Source of the DNA: Streptomyces alfalfae
GTDB lineage: Bacteria > Actinomycetota > Actinomycetes > Streptomycetales > Streptomycetaceae
Assembly (NCBI RefSeq): GCF_004127445.1
Contig: NZ_QEXM01000038.1
Coordinates: forward strand, 304,774 to 368,773
Length of the DNA stretch: 64,000 bases
Reading direction: 5' to 3'
The notes beneath the pieces were generated by a model, which did no database searches, was not told the origin of the DNA, and saw only the letters and a program-made list of their open reading frames with translations. Positions 52,377 through 61,296 of the stretch are shown here, in pieces; position 1 is the stretch's first letter; each line of letters opens with the position of its first letter. The position numbers and the translations under genes are program-made.

Positions 52377-53022
52377 CGAGGATCATCTCCTGCTCGCTCT
52401 TGCCCGCCTGGAGTCCCCTGACGACGCGCTCACCCGCGATGGGCACCAGCCGCACGGTGCGCTCGTCGCCCGGCTCGAAGCGCTCCGAGGTGCCCGACGC
52501 GATGTGCAGCCGCATGCCGTGCGCGGCGGCGCGGTCGAACGCGAGCCCTTCGTTGGCCTCGGCGAAGTGGTAGTGCGAGCCCACCTGGACGGGACGGTCC
52601 GAGGGGTTGCTCACGGGCAGGTCCACATGGGCCGATCCCTCGTTGAGGGCGATGCGGTACTCCTCCTCGTCCGGGAGGAGTTCCAGTTTGCCGGGGTGCA
52701 CGGTCACGTCCTCGGCCGCCTCGTCGAAGGGGTCGTGGATCGTCACCAGCTTCGTCCCGTCCGGGAACGTCGCTTCGACCTGCACGTTGCCGATCATCTC
52801 CGGGACGCCCGCCATGACCTCGTCCCGCGTCAGCACGCGGCGGCCGGACTCCATGACCGCGTCCACCGTCGCACCGGCCCGCGCCTCCTCGAAGACGTGC
52901 GCCGTCAGCAGCGCCATGGCCTCCGGGTAATTCAGCCGCAGGCCCCGCTCACGGCGCCGCTGGGCCACGTCCGCCGCGGTGTGGACCAGCAACCGTTCCT
53001 GCTCGTGCGGAGTCAGATGCAT
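52366..53022 (-). CDS. ureAB: Urease gamma-beta fusion subunit (218 aa)
   Basis: The first 100 residues are the UreA gamma subunit (MHLTPHEQERLLVHTAADVA, RLNYPEAMALLTAHVFEEAR, GVPEMIGNVQVEATFPDGTK) and the rest the UreB beta subunit (VSNPSDRPVQVGSHYHFAEA, NEGLAFDRAAAHGMRLHIAS), joined by a linker rich in Asp/Glu. Such fusions are usual in some actinobacterial and Helicobacter ureases. It is the first gene of the operon; 198 bases upstream to the next gene hold the probable promoter but no motif I can assign. Confidence 0.95.
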   Translation of the reverse strand: MHLTPHEQERLLVHTAADVAQRRRERGLRLNYPEAMALLTAHVFEEARAGATVDAVMESGRRVLTRDEVMAGVPEMIGNVQVEATFPDGTKLVTIHDPFDEAAEDVTVHPGKLELLPDEEEYRIALNEGSAHVDLPVSNPSDRPVQVGSHYHFAEANEGLAFDRAAAHGMRLHIASGTSERFEPGDERTVRLVPIAGERVVRGLQAGKSEQEMILDGQ

Positions 53023-53220
53023 ACGCGCTCCTCCTTCCCGCTCATTCATCGGTCGATCGGTACGGCGGCCCGGGCCCCGAGGGACAGGAGGGGCCCCGAA
53101 GTCGCCGCCACCGATCTTCGAGCCGTCGGGCGCCGGAATCGGCGCAACGGCTGCTACTCCCACCGATGGAGTGGAACGGGAGCGCAGGGGGCGCTCAGAC
53201 CACCACCGCGGCGATCCCCT

Positions 53221-53592
53221 TCACCTGCCTCGCGGATCCGTCGGCCGTTCCGGACGCCACGTGGCCGTCACCGTCAGGTGGGCCTGGCCGCTGCCGTTCA
53301 CGATGCCGAGCTTGAGATCCTGACCGACCTGCACCCCGAAGGTGACGGTGATCTCGTCGGGCGGTGTCGGCGCGGCACTCACCGCGTCGTGCACCTCCTG
53401 GACGAGCGGACCGAGCGGCTTGAGCGTGCTGCGCAGGGCGTCGGCGGCGAGCGGGGCGAGGTTCCGCTCGCGGCGGGACACGGGCACGGCGGGGCTCATG
53501 CCGCTGGCGGCGGGCGCGGTGGCCTCCGCCAGGACGAACCGGACCGTGGTCCCGTCGTCCGGGCCGAGCTGCGGCTGCTGATGTTCGGTCAC
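53221..53592 (-). CDS. Small protein of the CU044_2847/Trypco1 type (123 aa)
   Basis: The frame reads TTVRFVLAEATAPAASGMSP, LAPLAADALRSTLKPLGPLV, QEVHDAVSAAPTPPDEITVT and FGVQVGQDLKLGIVNGSGQA, ending in VTATWRPE. This is the pattern of the trypsin-co-occurring domain 1 proteins (CU044_2847 family), named for lying next to trypsin-like proteins. GTG 53592 starts VTEHQQPQLG. Its neighbour 25 bases upstream encodes a trypsin-STAND protein, transcribed in the same direction, which fits the family association exactly. Its job is unknown; a regulator or protease partner is likely. Confidence 0.8.
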   Translation of the reverse strand: MTEHQQPQLGPDDGTTVRFVLAEATAPAASGMSPAVPVSRRERNLAPLAADALRSTLKPLGPLVQEVHDAVSAAPTPPDEITVTFGVQVGQDLKLGIVNGSGQAHLTVTATWRPERPTDPRGR

Positions 53593-53617
53593 GTCGGCTC
53601 CTCGCCTGCGTACGTGG

Positions 53618-56600
53618 TCAGGGGCATGGTGGCCCGTCGGGTGTTCCCTCGGGCAACAGCTTGCGTTCGGCGTCGGTGTAGTCCCGCCCGACGGCGTCGC
53701 AGAGATGACGGAACTGCGCCTCGGGCCGCAGGTCGAACACCTGTCGTACGGCCCCCGAATCGACGACCAACTGGTCACCGTCGGCGTGGATGACGCCTCT
53801 CATGACGGGAACCGAGAGCTTGTTCCCTTCACGGTTCGGGTCGACGAAGTGGAGCTGCCCGTCACGGAAGACCATCACCTGACCGTCGCGTGTCAGGCCG
53901 ACGAGGCCGTCTCTGTCGTTCACCCAGGGCAGGCCGCGTGCGAGCCGCTTGTCGGCCGGTACGTCCCAGACCCGCACCTGGGCGTCGTCATTGACGACCG
54001 CGAGGTACCTGCCCGCCGGATCGAAGGCGATGAGGGGGTGGACGCCGCCCGATCCGTAGCTGACGGGGGCGCCGTGCAGTTTCTCGACACGCTTCGGTGT
54101 CCGTACGTCCCACACCAGGATGCTGCCGCTTCGGTCGTTGACCGCGACCTGACCGGAGTGTTCCGGCCTCGCCACGAGCTGATCCCCGATGAAGCTTCCC
54201 TCCGGTGTCCTGTCCGCACCGGAGCCCCGATGGACGGAGAAGGGAGGCGTCGTCACCCGTCCGTCGGCGGCGTCGACGCGCGCCAGCCGGCCCCGCGAGA
54301 GCACCGCGACCTCGCTGCCGCCGACGGCGACCACGCCCTGGGCGGGGTCGAAGCCCGGCAACACGCCGTCCAGGGCCACGGGCCGGGAGCTGAGGTCGTC
54401 CGACGCGTACGACCGGTTCAGTCCGTCCCTGCCGCTCCACAGCACGAGCCGCCGGGAGTCGGCCGTCCACGTCACCTCCCACGTCACCGCGTGGTCGGCG
54501 GCCGGTTCGGGGAGCGGAACCGACCGCAGCCTCCTGCGGGAGGCGTCCAGGATCACGAGCCGGCCGTCGTAGACGCGGGCGAACAGCTGCCCGTCCGGCG
54601 ACAGGGTCTCCCCGTCGACCGCCAAGGCCTCGGACCGGAGCTGCTTGCCGCCGATCGGCTCGGCCCGTGCCTCGACCAGATCCGAGCCCACGGCCGCGAG
54701 GACCCGCAGCCCGCCGCCCTTCCTCGGGACGGCCGCGACCGTGGCCGGGACCACGGACGCGTCGCCCGAGTCCGGGACGCGGGTGTGGAAGGCACGACCG
54801 GTACGGACGTCCATCAGGACATGTTCGACGTAGCGCTGTCCCGTGCTCACCGGATCACGCGGATCGGTGGACCTGAGTGTGTACCGAGTGGTGGCGTCGG
54901 TGAGGGAGAACCCCCTGTCGGCAGGGATGCGGTACGAGCGCCCCGGCGTCCGGCCGAGCCCCACCGCCCGCCCGTCGTCCTGGGCGGCGACCGCCCCGCC
55001 CGCCAGGAGCGAGGCCGGGGTGGCCATGCGCCGGGAGTAGAGCCGGCGCCCCGTGGACAGGTCCCGCACCTCGATGGTGTCCCTGACCGAGGTGGAGGAG
55101 CGCAGCGTCGCCACCGAGCCCGCGTCGGCCGTGAAGGCGACGTCGTCCAGGTCGGCCGGCAGCTCGACCCGGTCGCTCACGTCTCCTCGGCCGCCGATGC
55201 CCGTGTCCCACACGTCCAAGAAGGCGGAACCGCACTTCTCCGTCGACTCGGCGCCACAGTCCCTGCGGGGGTGGAACAGCAGCAGTCGCCCACCGTCGCC
55301 GCTGAAGTCCAGGATGGTCCGGGAACTCTTCCGCGACGTGTGCGGGCCGCTCTCCAGCGTCTTCGGGCGCTTCGAGCCGCCCTTGCCCGTCCGCCACAGC
55401 GAGACCTCTCCCTGTCCGTCGGTGGCCGCGACAAGACGCCCGTCGGGGCTCACCGCCGTGACCAGGTCACCGTCGGCGACGCCGCTGAGCTCCCGCGCGC
55501 GGGGCCGCCCGTCGGAAGCACCCGTGATCACGGTGAGCACGGATCGCTCGCCGCCCGAGGGCTGCGACCGCACCACCAGCACCCGGCCGTCCTCGCTCGC
55601 GGTCAGCGCGTCGACGCCGCCGCGCCACAGGGACGGGTGGGCGCCCGTGACGAACTGCCCCCGCACGTACTGGTTCATCAGCGCCTGCCGGGCGCGTGCG
55701 GTCGGCTTCGCGTGCCATGCGGCGAGAGCGAGCTGCAGAGCCGTGGCCGGGTCGCTCGCCGGGCGCTCGTCCGCGGTCTGTGCGATGAGGTCGGCCGCCT
55801 GGGTGCGGAGCTGATCCTCGGTCCGCCGCAGACTCTGGTAGGTGGTGAACGCCAGGACGACCGCGAGGACGGTCAGCACGCCCAGCACCGCCACCGCGGT
55901 CCGGCGCAACCGGGAACCACGCCGCGCGTGCCTCCTGCTGAGGTCGATGTACTCGCGCTCGGCCGCCGAGATGTCGCCCGCTTCGCTGTGCGCGTCCAGC
56001 CGGCGCTCCGCCTCCGCCAGGTCGGTGCCGCTGAGCAGACGGGGGTGTTCGCGCTGCTGGGACTGCCAGCGGAACAGATCGGCGCGTACCTGTTCCTGCC
56101 AGACACGGAAGTCGCGGGAGTCGACGAGCCACTGCCGCAGGCGAGGCCAGTGGGTGGTCAGGGCCTCGTGCGCCAGGTCGACGATCTCCTCGTGCGCGTC
56201 GCCGCCCGGCGCGTGGGAGAGGACGACGAGCTTGTCCTTCGCGAGGACGCGCGCGCACGCCACCACGTCCCTTGCGAGGTCGGTCGTGCGGGCGGGCCTG
56301 CGGGTGAAGGTGTCGCCGTCCCCCGGGCGCGCGAGCTGGACGAGGAGCCGCCGCGCGAGGACCTGGTCGGCCCGGGAAAGCCGACCGTAGGCATGGTCCG
56401 CGTAGCCGACGAGCGCGCCCGCGACACCGCCCAGTTCGTCGTAGGCCGCGTGCGTGAGCATGGCGCGGCTGCGCCGCCGCCACAGCTCGGTCAGCGCGAA
56501 CTGGACGAGCGGCATACGGCCGGGCTCGTCGCCCGCGTCCGCGACGATCCGCTCCGGCAGGCCCGCCTCGAACCACAGCCCCGGCACGGTGTCGATCGGC

Positions 56601-57838
56601 GCCGTCACCGCCTGCGCGAGGTTCGCGGTGGCGAGGGGCGCGAGGAACTGGACGGCATCGCTGACGAGGTCGGACGTATCGGCCGTGATCAGGCTGCTGA
56701 GCGAGTCGGGCCGTGCGGTCGCGACGATCCGCAGCTCCTCGCCCGCCAGCTCGGCCAGCAGACCGAAGAGCCTACGGGCGGCGGCCGGTTCGCCCGCCAC
56801 GTACTCCTCCAGCTGGTCCACGAAGAGGACCCGCCGGGAGTTGTCGCTCCGGTCCAGCACCCGGGCGCGCAGCTCGGGAGCGACACCGCGGCCCGCGTCC
56901 AGCAGGCCGGCCAGTTCCTCCGCCCGGACGAGGCGCTCGATCTCGCCGAGGTCCGGTTCGAGCGCCCCGGCCAACGCCCGCGCGACGACGGCGGCCGGAG
57001 GCACGCCCGGCACGGGCCGCAGTTCCGTCACGTCGGTCCCGGCGGCCCGCAGCCGGGGCAGCAATCCGGCACGCACGAGGGAGGATTTCCCGCACCCCGA
57101 AGGCCCTGCCACCAGGGTCAGGGCGCGGGTGCGGACAGCGGTGAGCAGCCGTTCGATGTCGGCGTCCCGCCCGTGGAAGAACCTGGCGCCGTCCTCGGTG
57201 AACGCGGCCAGACCCTGGAACGGGCAACAGGGCTCCAGCACCGTCTCGTCGACCAGTTCGGCCGACGGCAGCAGGTACGCGGTGCGTTCGTTCAGGTGGG
57301 CGGCCACCGTCATCCCGACGACGCCGTTCTGCGTGTGGTCCCAGACCGGCGCGCCGCTGAAACCCTCCGTGACGCGCGGGCCGGGCTCGTCCGCGTCCAT
57401 CTGCACCCAGCCGGACCCCTGCTCGCCGCGCAGCGTCCCGTAGGCCCAGACGCCGTGGCCGGCGCCGGCCGGGAAGCCCATCGTCCGGAAGGTGTGCCCC
57501 CACACCCCCGTCCCGTCCACCAACGGGGCGGGCCGGGCGCCCTCGACCGGAGCGCGGAGCCGCAGCAGCGCCGCATCGGCGCCGCGCGTACGCCAGGACA
57601 CCACCGCGGCCCGCACCCGGGGGCGGCCGGGGAGCAGGGGAAAGTCGATGTCGACGGTCCCGTCGGGGAGGCCTTCGGCCCCGGTGCCGGGCAGTCCGAG
57701 TGCCCTGACGACGACATGCGCACAGGTGCACACCACGTCGTCGGAGACCAGGAAACCCGCCCCGACCACCTCTCCGTCGGCCGAGTACACCCGTGCCTGC
57801 GACGCCTCCAGGACGTCGCTCTTCCGTACAGCGGCCAT
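53618..57838 (-). CDS. Trypsin-like peptidase - STAND NTPase - TM - beta-propeller protein (1406 aa)
   Basis: Residues 10-200 are a trypsin-like domain with complete triad: His41 in CTCAHVV, Asp88 in GADAALLRL, Ser161 in EGFSGAPVW. From about 205 (CPFQGLAAFTEDGARFFHGR) an nSTAND-type NTPase follows, with Walker A at 245-252 (GPSGCGKS) and Walker B at 337-343 (VLFVDQL). A transmembrane segment lies at about 647-666, and about 730-1400 is a degenerate WD40-like propeller (WDVRTPKRVEKLHG, VRVWDVPADKRL). STAND proteins act as NTP-driven switches that assemble when triggered; an attached protease would be the effector and the propeller the sensor. No intracellular target is known. It forms a unit with the Trypco1-like gene 25 bases downstream. 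Confidence 0.9.
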   Translation of the reverse strand: MAAVRKSDVLEASQARVYSADGEVVGAGFLVSDDVVCTCAHVVVRALGLPGTGAEGLPDGTVDIDFPLLPGRPRVRAAVVSWRTRGADAALLRLRAPVEGARPAPLVDGTGVWGHTFRTMGFPAGAGHGVWAYGTLRGEQGSGWVQMDADEPGPRVTEGFSGAPVWDHTQNGVVGMTVAAHLNERTAYLLPSAELVDETVLEPCCPFQGLAAFTEDGARFFHGRDADIERLLTAVRTRALTLVAGPSGCGKSSLVRAGLLPRLRAAGTDVTELRPVPGVPPAAVVARALAGALEPDLGEIERLVRAEELAGLLDAGRGVAPELRARVLDRSDNSRRVLFVDQLEEYVAGEPAAARRLFGLLAELAGEELRIVATARPDSLSSLITADTSDLVSDAVQFLAPLATANLAQAVTAPIDTVPGLWFEAGLPERIVADAGDEPGRMPLVQFALTELWRRRSRAMLTHAAYDELGGVAGALVGYADHAYGRLSRADQVLARRLLVQLARPGDGDTFTRRPARTTDLARDVVACARVLAKDKLVVLSHAPGGDAHEEIVDLAHEALTTHWPRLRQWLVDSRDFRVWQEQVRADLFRWQSQQREHPRLLSGTDLAEAERRLDAHSEAGDISAAEREYIDLSRRHARRGSRLRRTAVAVLGVLTVLAVVLAFTTYQSLRRTEDQLRTQAADLIAQTADERPASDPATALQLALAAWHAKPTARARQALMNQYVRGQFVTGAHPSLWRGGVDALTASEDGRVLVVRSQPSGGERSVLTVITGASDGRPRARELSGVADGDLVTAVSPDGRLVAATDGQGEVSLWRTGKGGSKRPKTLESGPHTSRKSSRTILDFSGDGGRLLLFHPRRDCGAESTEKCGSAFLDVWDTGIGGRGDVSDRVELPADLDDVAFTADAGSVATLRSSTSVRDTIEVRDLSTGRRLYSRRMATPASLLAGGAVAAQDDGRAVGLGRTPGRSYRIPADRGFSLTDATTRYTLRSTDPRDPVSTGQRYVEHVLMDVRTGRAFHTRVPDSGDASVVPATVAAVPRKGGGLRVLAAVGSDLVEARAEPIGGKQLRSEALAVDGETLSPDGQLFARVYDGRLVILDASRRRLRSVPLPEPAADHAVTWEVTWTADSRRLVLWSGRDGLNRSYASDDLSSRPVALDGVLPGFDPAQGVVAVGGSEVAVLSRGRLARVDAADGRVTTPPFSVHRGSGADRTPEGSFIGDQLVARPEHSGQVAVNDRSGSILVWDVRTPKRVEKLHGAPVSYGSGGVHPLIAFDPAGRYLAVVNDDAQVRVWDVPADKRLARGLPWVNDRDGLVGLTRDGQVMVFRDGQLHFVDPNREGNKLSVPVMRGVIHADGDQLVVDSGAVRQVFDLRPEAQFRHLCDAVGRDYTDAERKLLPEGTPDGPPCP

Positions 57839-57929
57839 GGTCAGCCCTCGGGTCCCCCGTCTGAAGACACGTCACACTATGGCGGCAGCCTTTCCCTGGC
57901 GTCACTTTACGCACAACGCCCTTGCGGGG

Positions 57930-57952
57930 AGGCGCCCTTTGAGCGGGCGCCT
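57930..57952 (-). terminator. Hairpin terminator after the YeeE/YedE gene
   Basis: AGGCGCCC (57930-57937) and GGGCGCCT (57945-57952) are perfect 8-bp arms with a 7-base loop, 51 bases beyond the stop of the sulfur-transporter gene on the reverse strand. Confidence 0.6.
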
Positions 57953-58003
57953 GTCTCTTCGAGCCGGTACGGTTCCGCCGGGGGACTTCGACCGGTGGTG
58001 CCT

Positions 58004-59284
58004 TCAGCAGACGCTGTCCGTCGGCTTCGGGTTGCCCAGGCCGAACAGCGGGCGCAGCCGCAGGCCGGCCCACGTGCCGAGGATGGCCACGACGGCCCAG
58101 ACCCAGCCGTGGAGGGAGCCCGAGGCGATGCCGGCGAGGTAGGCGCCGATGTTGCAGCCGCCGGCGAGGCGGGCGCCGACGCCCATCAGGATGCCGCCGA
58201 TGACGGCGGCGAGCGCCGTGCGGGCGGGGATGTCGCGGTGCAGCCGCCACACGCCGCCGGCGGCCGCGGCGACGGCCGCGCCGACCATGATGCCGATGTC
58301 GGTGAGGCTGGTCTTGTCGGCCAGCACCGGCCCGGACAACTGGGCCGCGCTGCCGGGCTGCCGCCAGAACGCCCAGGTCTCCGGCGAGCCGCCGAGCGCG
58401 TCCACGAGCTTGCTGCCCCACAGGGCGAACGCGCTGGTCACGCCCCAGGCGCCGCCCGAGACGAGCAGCACTCCGGCGCCCAGTGCCGCAAGCACCACGG
58501 CGCCCGCCGCCAGCGGCCAGGAACCCCGCACCACACGGCGGAGCGCGCCGCGCGCCGACGGCGGGGCGCCGACCGGCGGGGGAGTGCGGCGGGCCTGGAC
58601 GGCGCGCGCGATGAACCAGATCGCGGTGAGCGCGGCGATCGTCACCGCCCAGGAGCCGAACCAGCCGACGTGGTCGGACAGTACGTACGGGTCGAGCGCG
58701 GGCAGCTCGTTCCAGAGGCCGAGCTGCCAGGCGGCGAGGGTGGAGCCGGTGATGAAGCCGAGGAGGGTGAGCACGATGGCGCCCTGGCCGGAACCCACGG
58801 CGAAGAGCGTCCCGGAGGCGCAGGCCCCGCCGAGCTGCATGCCGACGGCGAAGAGAAAGGCGCCGATGAGCAGCGCCACGCCGACCGGTCCCGCGCTGGG
58901 CGCGGGCACCGAGCCGAACAGGCCGCTGCCGGTGCCGATGATCAGGGCGAAGAGCGTCGCGGTGCTGCCGAGCAGCAGTGTGTGCGCACGCAGGCCGGTG
59001 CCGTTGCCGACGGCCACCAGCTGCCGCCAGGCCGAGGTGAAGCCGAACCGGGAGTGGAACAGGGCGATCCCGAGTCCGATGCCGAGCAGCAGCAGGACGC
59101 CGGGTCTGGCCCCGTGCTCGGCGAAGACGTACCCGGTGAGTGCCGCGCCGATGACGCCGGCGACCGCCAACGGCAGCCGCCGGACCGGTGGCAGGGCCTC
59201 GGCCGGAGGGGCGGGGGCGGAGGTGGGGGGAGGGGCGAGCAGGGCGGCACGGGGCGGCGCACCGGCCTCGGGAGCGGTGGTCAA
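58004..59284 (-). CDS. YeeE/YedE family sulfur-compound transporter (426 aa)
   Basis: Around ten membrane segments with the two diagnostic motifs: VGMQLGGACASGTLFAVGSG and GVGARLAGGCNIGAYLAGIA followed by SGSLHGW, whose cysteines take part in moving thiosulfate in characterised members. Uptake of thiosulfate or a related sulfur compound is likely. The first 35 residues are Pro/Ala-rich and cytoplasmic. TTG 59284 is chosen as start, with GGAGA 5 bases upstream. A TusA/SirA-like partner is not encoded beside it, but a mini-ORF precedes it. Confidence 0.88.
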   Translation of the reverse strand: MTTAPEAGAPPRAALLAPPPTSAPAPPAEALPPVRRLPLAVAGVIGAALTGYVFAEHGARPGVLLLLGIGLGIALFHSRFGFTSAWRQLVAVGNGTGLRAHTLLLGSTATLFALIIGTGSGLFGSVPAPSAGPVGVALLIGAFLFAVGMQLGGACASGTLFAVGSGQGAIVLTLLGFITGSTLAAWQLGLWNELPALDPYVLSDHVGWFGSWAVTIAALTAIWFIARAVQARRTPPPVGAPPSARGALRRVVRGSWPLAAGAVVLAALGAGVLLVSGGAWGVTSAFALWGSKLVDALGGSPETWAFWRQPGSAAQLSGPVLADKTSLTDIGIMVGAAVAAAAGGVWRLHRDIPARTALAAVIGGILMGVGARLAGGCNIGAYLAGIASGSLHGWVWAVVAILGTWAGLRLRPLFGLGNPKPTDSVC

Positions 59285-59500
59285 GGCGGTCTCCGGGAAC
59301 GGGAGGGGGGAGAGTCGGACAGGCTGTGGCCGAGTGAACGCGGAGCGCGTTGCCGACGGAGCGGGACTCTTCGACGCGAGCGGGTCGTCGACGAAGTGAG
59401 GCGTCGCCGGAACGGGGGTGTCAGGCGGAGTGCGGCGTCGGCGTCGCCGCAGGCGTCAGCGGGGCGTCGTGCCGGCGGAGCGGGGCCCGGCGGCGGTGCG

Positions 59501-59584
59501 TCAGCGGCGACAGAGCGCGTCGTCGACGCTCCACGGCGTGGCCGCGAAGAGCGCGAGGGCGAGCTGACGAGCGGGTCCGAACAT
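59501..59584 (-). CDS. Short ORF (27 aa) upstream of the YeeE/YedE gene
   Basis: ATG 59584 is preceded by AAGGTGG at 5-base spacing. The peptide MFGPARQLALALFAATPWSV ends DDALCRR with one Cys near the stop. It lies in the 414-base gap between the sulfur transporter and the phosphotransferase-like gene, on the transporter strand. It could be a leader peptide for Cys-dependent control or a small protein; an in-frame ATG at 59602 is an alternative start. The 216 bases from its stop to the transporter start hold no other gene. Confidence 0.35.
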   Translation of the reverse strand: MFGPARQLALALFAATPWSVDDALCRR

Positions 59585-59698
59585 GCGCACCACCTTAGAC
59601 ATCCTTCTCGGATCGCAAAATGCCGTCTCACATGGAGGACGCGTGGGTGAGACGCCCGATGCCCCCTGGCATGACGGCCCCGGCCCGAGCGGTCGACG

Positions 59699-60544
59699 TC
59701 AGTCCATCCCGCAGCGGTCGAGCGCGGCGCGAACCCGGGCGAGTCCCTCCGTCCTCCAGTGGGCCCGGTCGGGCATCCGGTCGTCCCGCCGCCAGCGCCA
59801 GGCCGAGAACATCGCCCAGTTCAGGGCACGGCACCGGCGAATGAGGTCGTGGTCTGCCCCCGCGTAGTGCTCACCCACTTCCTCGGGCGCATGGGCGAGG
59901 TCGAACTCGATCGGCCCGCGGCAGCACGTGGCGAGGTCCACGAACAGCGGCCCTCTCCGTGTGTTCAGGAGGTTGCCCGGGTGAGGCTCGCCGTGCAGCA
60001 ACTGTTCGCCCGCTCCGGCGAGGCCGATCGCGGCGCTCGTACCGCTGAGCGTGTCGATGAGGACGTCCCGGTCGGGATCGGACAGCTCGGGGGAGTGCTC
60101 CCGATCGCTCACCTCTCTCAGTGCCGCGGCGACTCGGTCGGTGAAACGCGGGGCGGCGGCCAGGTCGATGCGGCGCAGGGCGGCATGGTGCCGCAGGAAC
60201 GCGTCTGCGTAGTCGGCGGGCGCGACCTCTGGCCCCACGGGCTCGTAATAGGTCCAGAGCGAGACGGCGAAGCCATCGCGCACATGGACGCGCGGCTCGA
60301 CCCGGGGGTCGAGTTCGGCCACCGGAGCACCGGCATCGGCGAGTCGGCGAGCGACCTCGACCTCGAACTCGGATTCGGCCAGATGGCCCGAAGGGGCGAC
60401 CCGGGCCAGGACGTCGCAGGGGGCCAGGCGCAGCGCGACGCGGTCCGAGTCGTGGATGACGACGACGTCGTCGACCCGAAGGCCCAGCTCCGCGGCGGTC
60501 GCCCGACCCGCCGCGACCGCGCGGCGCAGTTCCCGTGGCTCCAT
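59699..60544 (-). CDS. Aminoglycoside phosphotransferase-fold protein (281 aa)
   Basis: The catalytic region LLHGEPHPGNLLNTRRGPLF (HGxxHxxN-type Brenner motif) followed by VDLATCCRGPIEFDLAHAPE (the DxD-type metal site) marks the APH/ChoK kinase fold. The N-terminal lobe is visible in CDVLARVAPSGHLAESEFEV and EVARRLADAGAPVAELDPR. These proteins phosphorylate small molecules; antibiotic inactivation is only one option and nothing here singles it out. ATG 60544 has GGAGG at good distance. It is divergent from the thioesterase gene with 281 bases between. Confidence 0.87.
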   Translation of the reverse strand: MEPRELRRAVAAGRATAAELGLRVDDVVVIHDSDRVALRLAPCDVLARVAPSGHLAESEFEVEVARRLADAGAPVAELDPRVEPRVHVRDGFAVSLWTYYEPVGPEVAPADYADAFLRHHAALRRIDLAAAPRFTDRVAAALREVSDREHSPELSDPDRDVLIDTLSGTSAAIGLAGAGEQLLHGEPHPGNLLNTRRGPLFVDLATCCRGPIEFDLAHAPEEVGEHYAGADHDLIRRCRALNWAMFSAWRWRRDDRMPDRAHWRTEGLARVRAALDRCGMD

Positions 60545-60654
60545 ACCGTCCTCCGTCCTCGCGCGCGATCGCTCCACCTGGGCCACGTGACCCTCAGCGG
60601 TCCATCTCCGGCCCACAGATACTTCTCCGGTCCGCCGAGGCCGGGCAACTCCTT

Positions 60655-60688
60655 TGCGCTATCTGATGCACGTGCGCTGTCTGACGCA
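60655..60688. repeat. Two 16-bp direct repeats in the divergent promoter region
   Basis: TGCGCTATCTGATGCA (60655-60670) and TGCGCTGTCTGACGCA (60673-60688) match at 14 of 16 positions with an 18-bp period. They lie upstream of the thioesterase, far from its start, and may be an operator for a regulator that binds direct repeats. Confidence 0.55.
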
Positions 60689-60720
60689 AGGGAGAAGGCG
60701 GTCGCCACGGGCACTATCCT

Positions 60721-60737
60721 GCTGGCGCAACGCCAGC
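60721..60737. promoter_or_regulatory. Inverted repeat near the thioesterase promoter
   Basis: GCTGGCG-CAA-CGCCAGC is a perfect 7-bp-arm palindrome just after a -10-like TATCCT (60715-60720), close to where transcription of the thioesterase gene would start. It may be an operator or leader hairpin. Confidence 0.45.
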
Positions 60738-60825
60738 CGACCGCGGTACCCGTCCCGCACCACCCGAGACGGAACCGGCACCCGGTCCTGCTCCACCCGA
60801 CACGGACTCGAAGGAGAGCACGTAC

Positions 60826-61296
60826 GTGGCAGACCAGATACAGCAGGAACTGGCGAGTCCCGCGGTCCGCAAGCGCGTCCAGGAAAGCTTCGACCGCCAG
60901 GGCCTCATGACCCACCTCGGCGCGCGCCTCACCCACATCGGCCCCGGCAGCGTGCACATCGTGCTTCCGGCCCGCCCCGAGGTGACCCAGCAGCACGGCT
61001 ACATCCACGCGGGCGCCACCAGCGCCATCGCGGACACCGCCGGCGGCTACGCGGCACTCACACTCTTCGACGAGGACTCCGACGTCCTCACCGTCGAGTA
61101 CAAGATCAACCTTCTCGCCCCCGCCGCGGGCGACCACCTCGAAGCGGTCGGCACCGTCCAGAAGTCCGGACGGACCCTGACCGTCTGCCAGTTGGAGGTG
61201 TACGGCGTCCATGGCGACGGCGCCAGGAAGCTCATCGCCAACGGTCAGCAGACGCTGATCCGTCTGAGCAGACCCGACGGCGCCGACGGCGGGTGA
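60826..61296 (+). CDS. PaaI-type hotdog thioesterase (156 aa)
   Basis: Hotdog-fold features are QQHGYIHAGATSAIADTAGG (the helix with the catalytic-type motif), VLTVEYKINLLAPAAGDHLE and AVGTVQKSGRTLTVCQLEVY. The length suits PaaI-like acyl-CoA thioesterases, which release aryl- or acyl-CoA. GTG 60826 has AAGGAGAG upstream. Its last 52 bases overlap the end of the convergent MFS gene, so the two transcripts are antisense over that stretch. Confidence 0.9.
   Translation: MADQIQQELASPAVRKRVQESFDRQGLMTHLGARLTHIGPGSVHIVLPARPEVTQQHGYIHAGATSAIADTAGGYAALTLFDEDSDVLTVEYKINLLAPAAGDHLEAVGTVQKSGRTLTVCQLEVYGVHGDGARKLIANGQQTLIRLSRPDGADGG

Noticed and set aside
53705..59650. A 1981-codon open frame on the + strand opposite the trypsin-STAND and YeeE genes
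   Set aside because: It is the antisense of two well supported reverse genes, made of low-complexity Arg/Gly/Pro-rich sequence. High GC leaves long antisense frames without stops.
59699..60544. Calling the phosphotransferase-fold protein an aminoglycoside resistance enzyme
   Set aside because: Only the general kinase fold can be read; the family includes many enzymes with other substrates.
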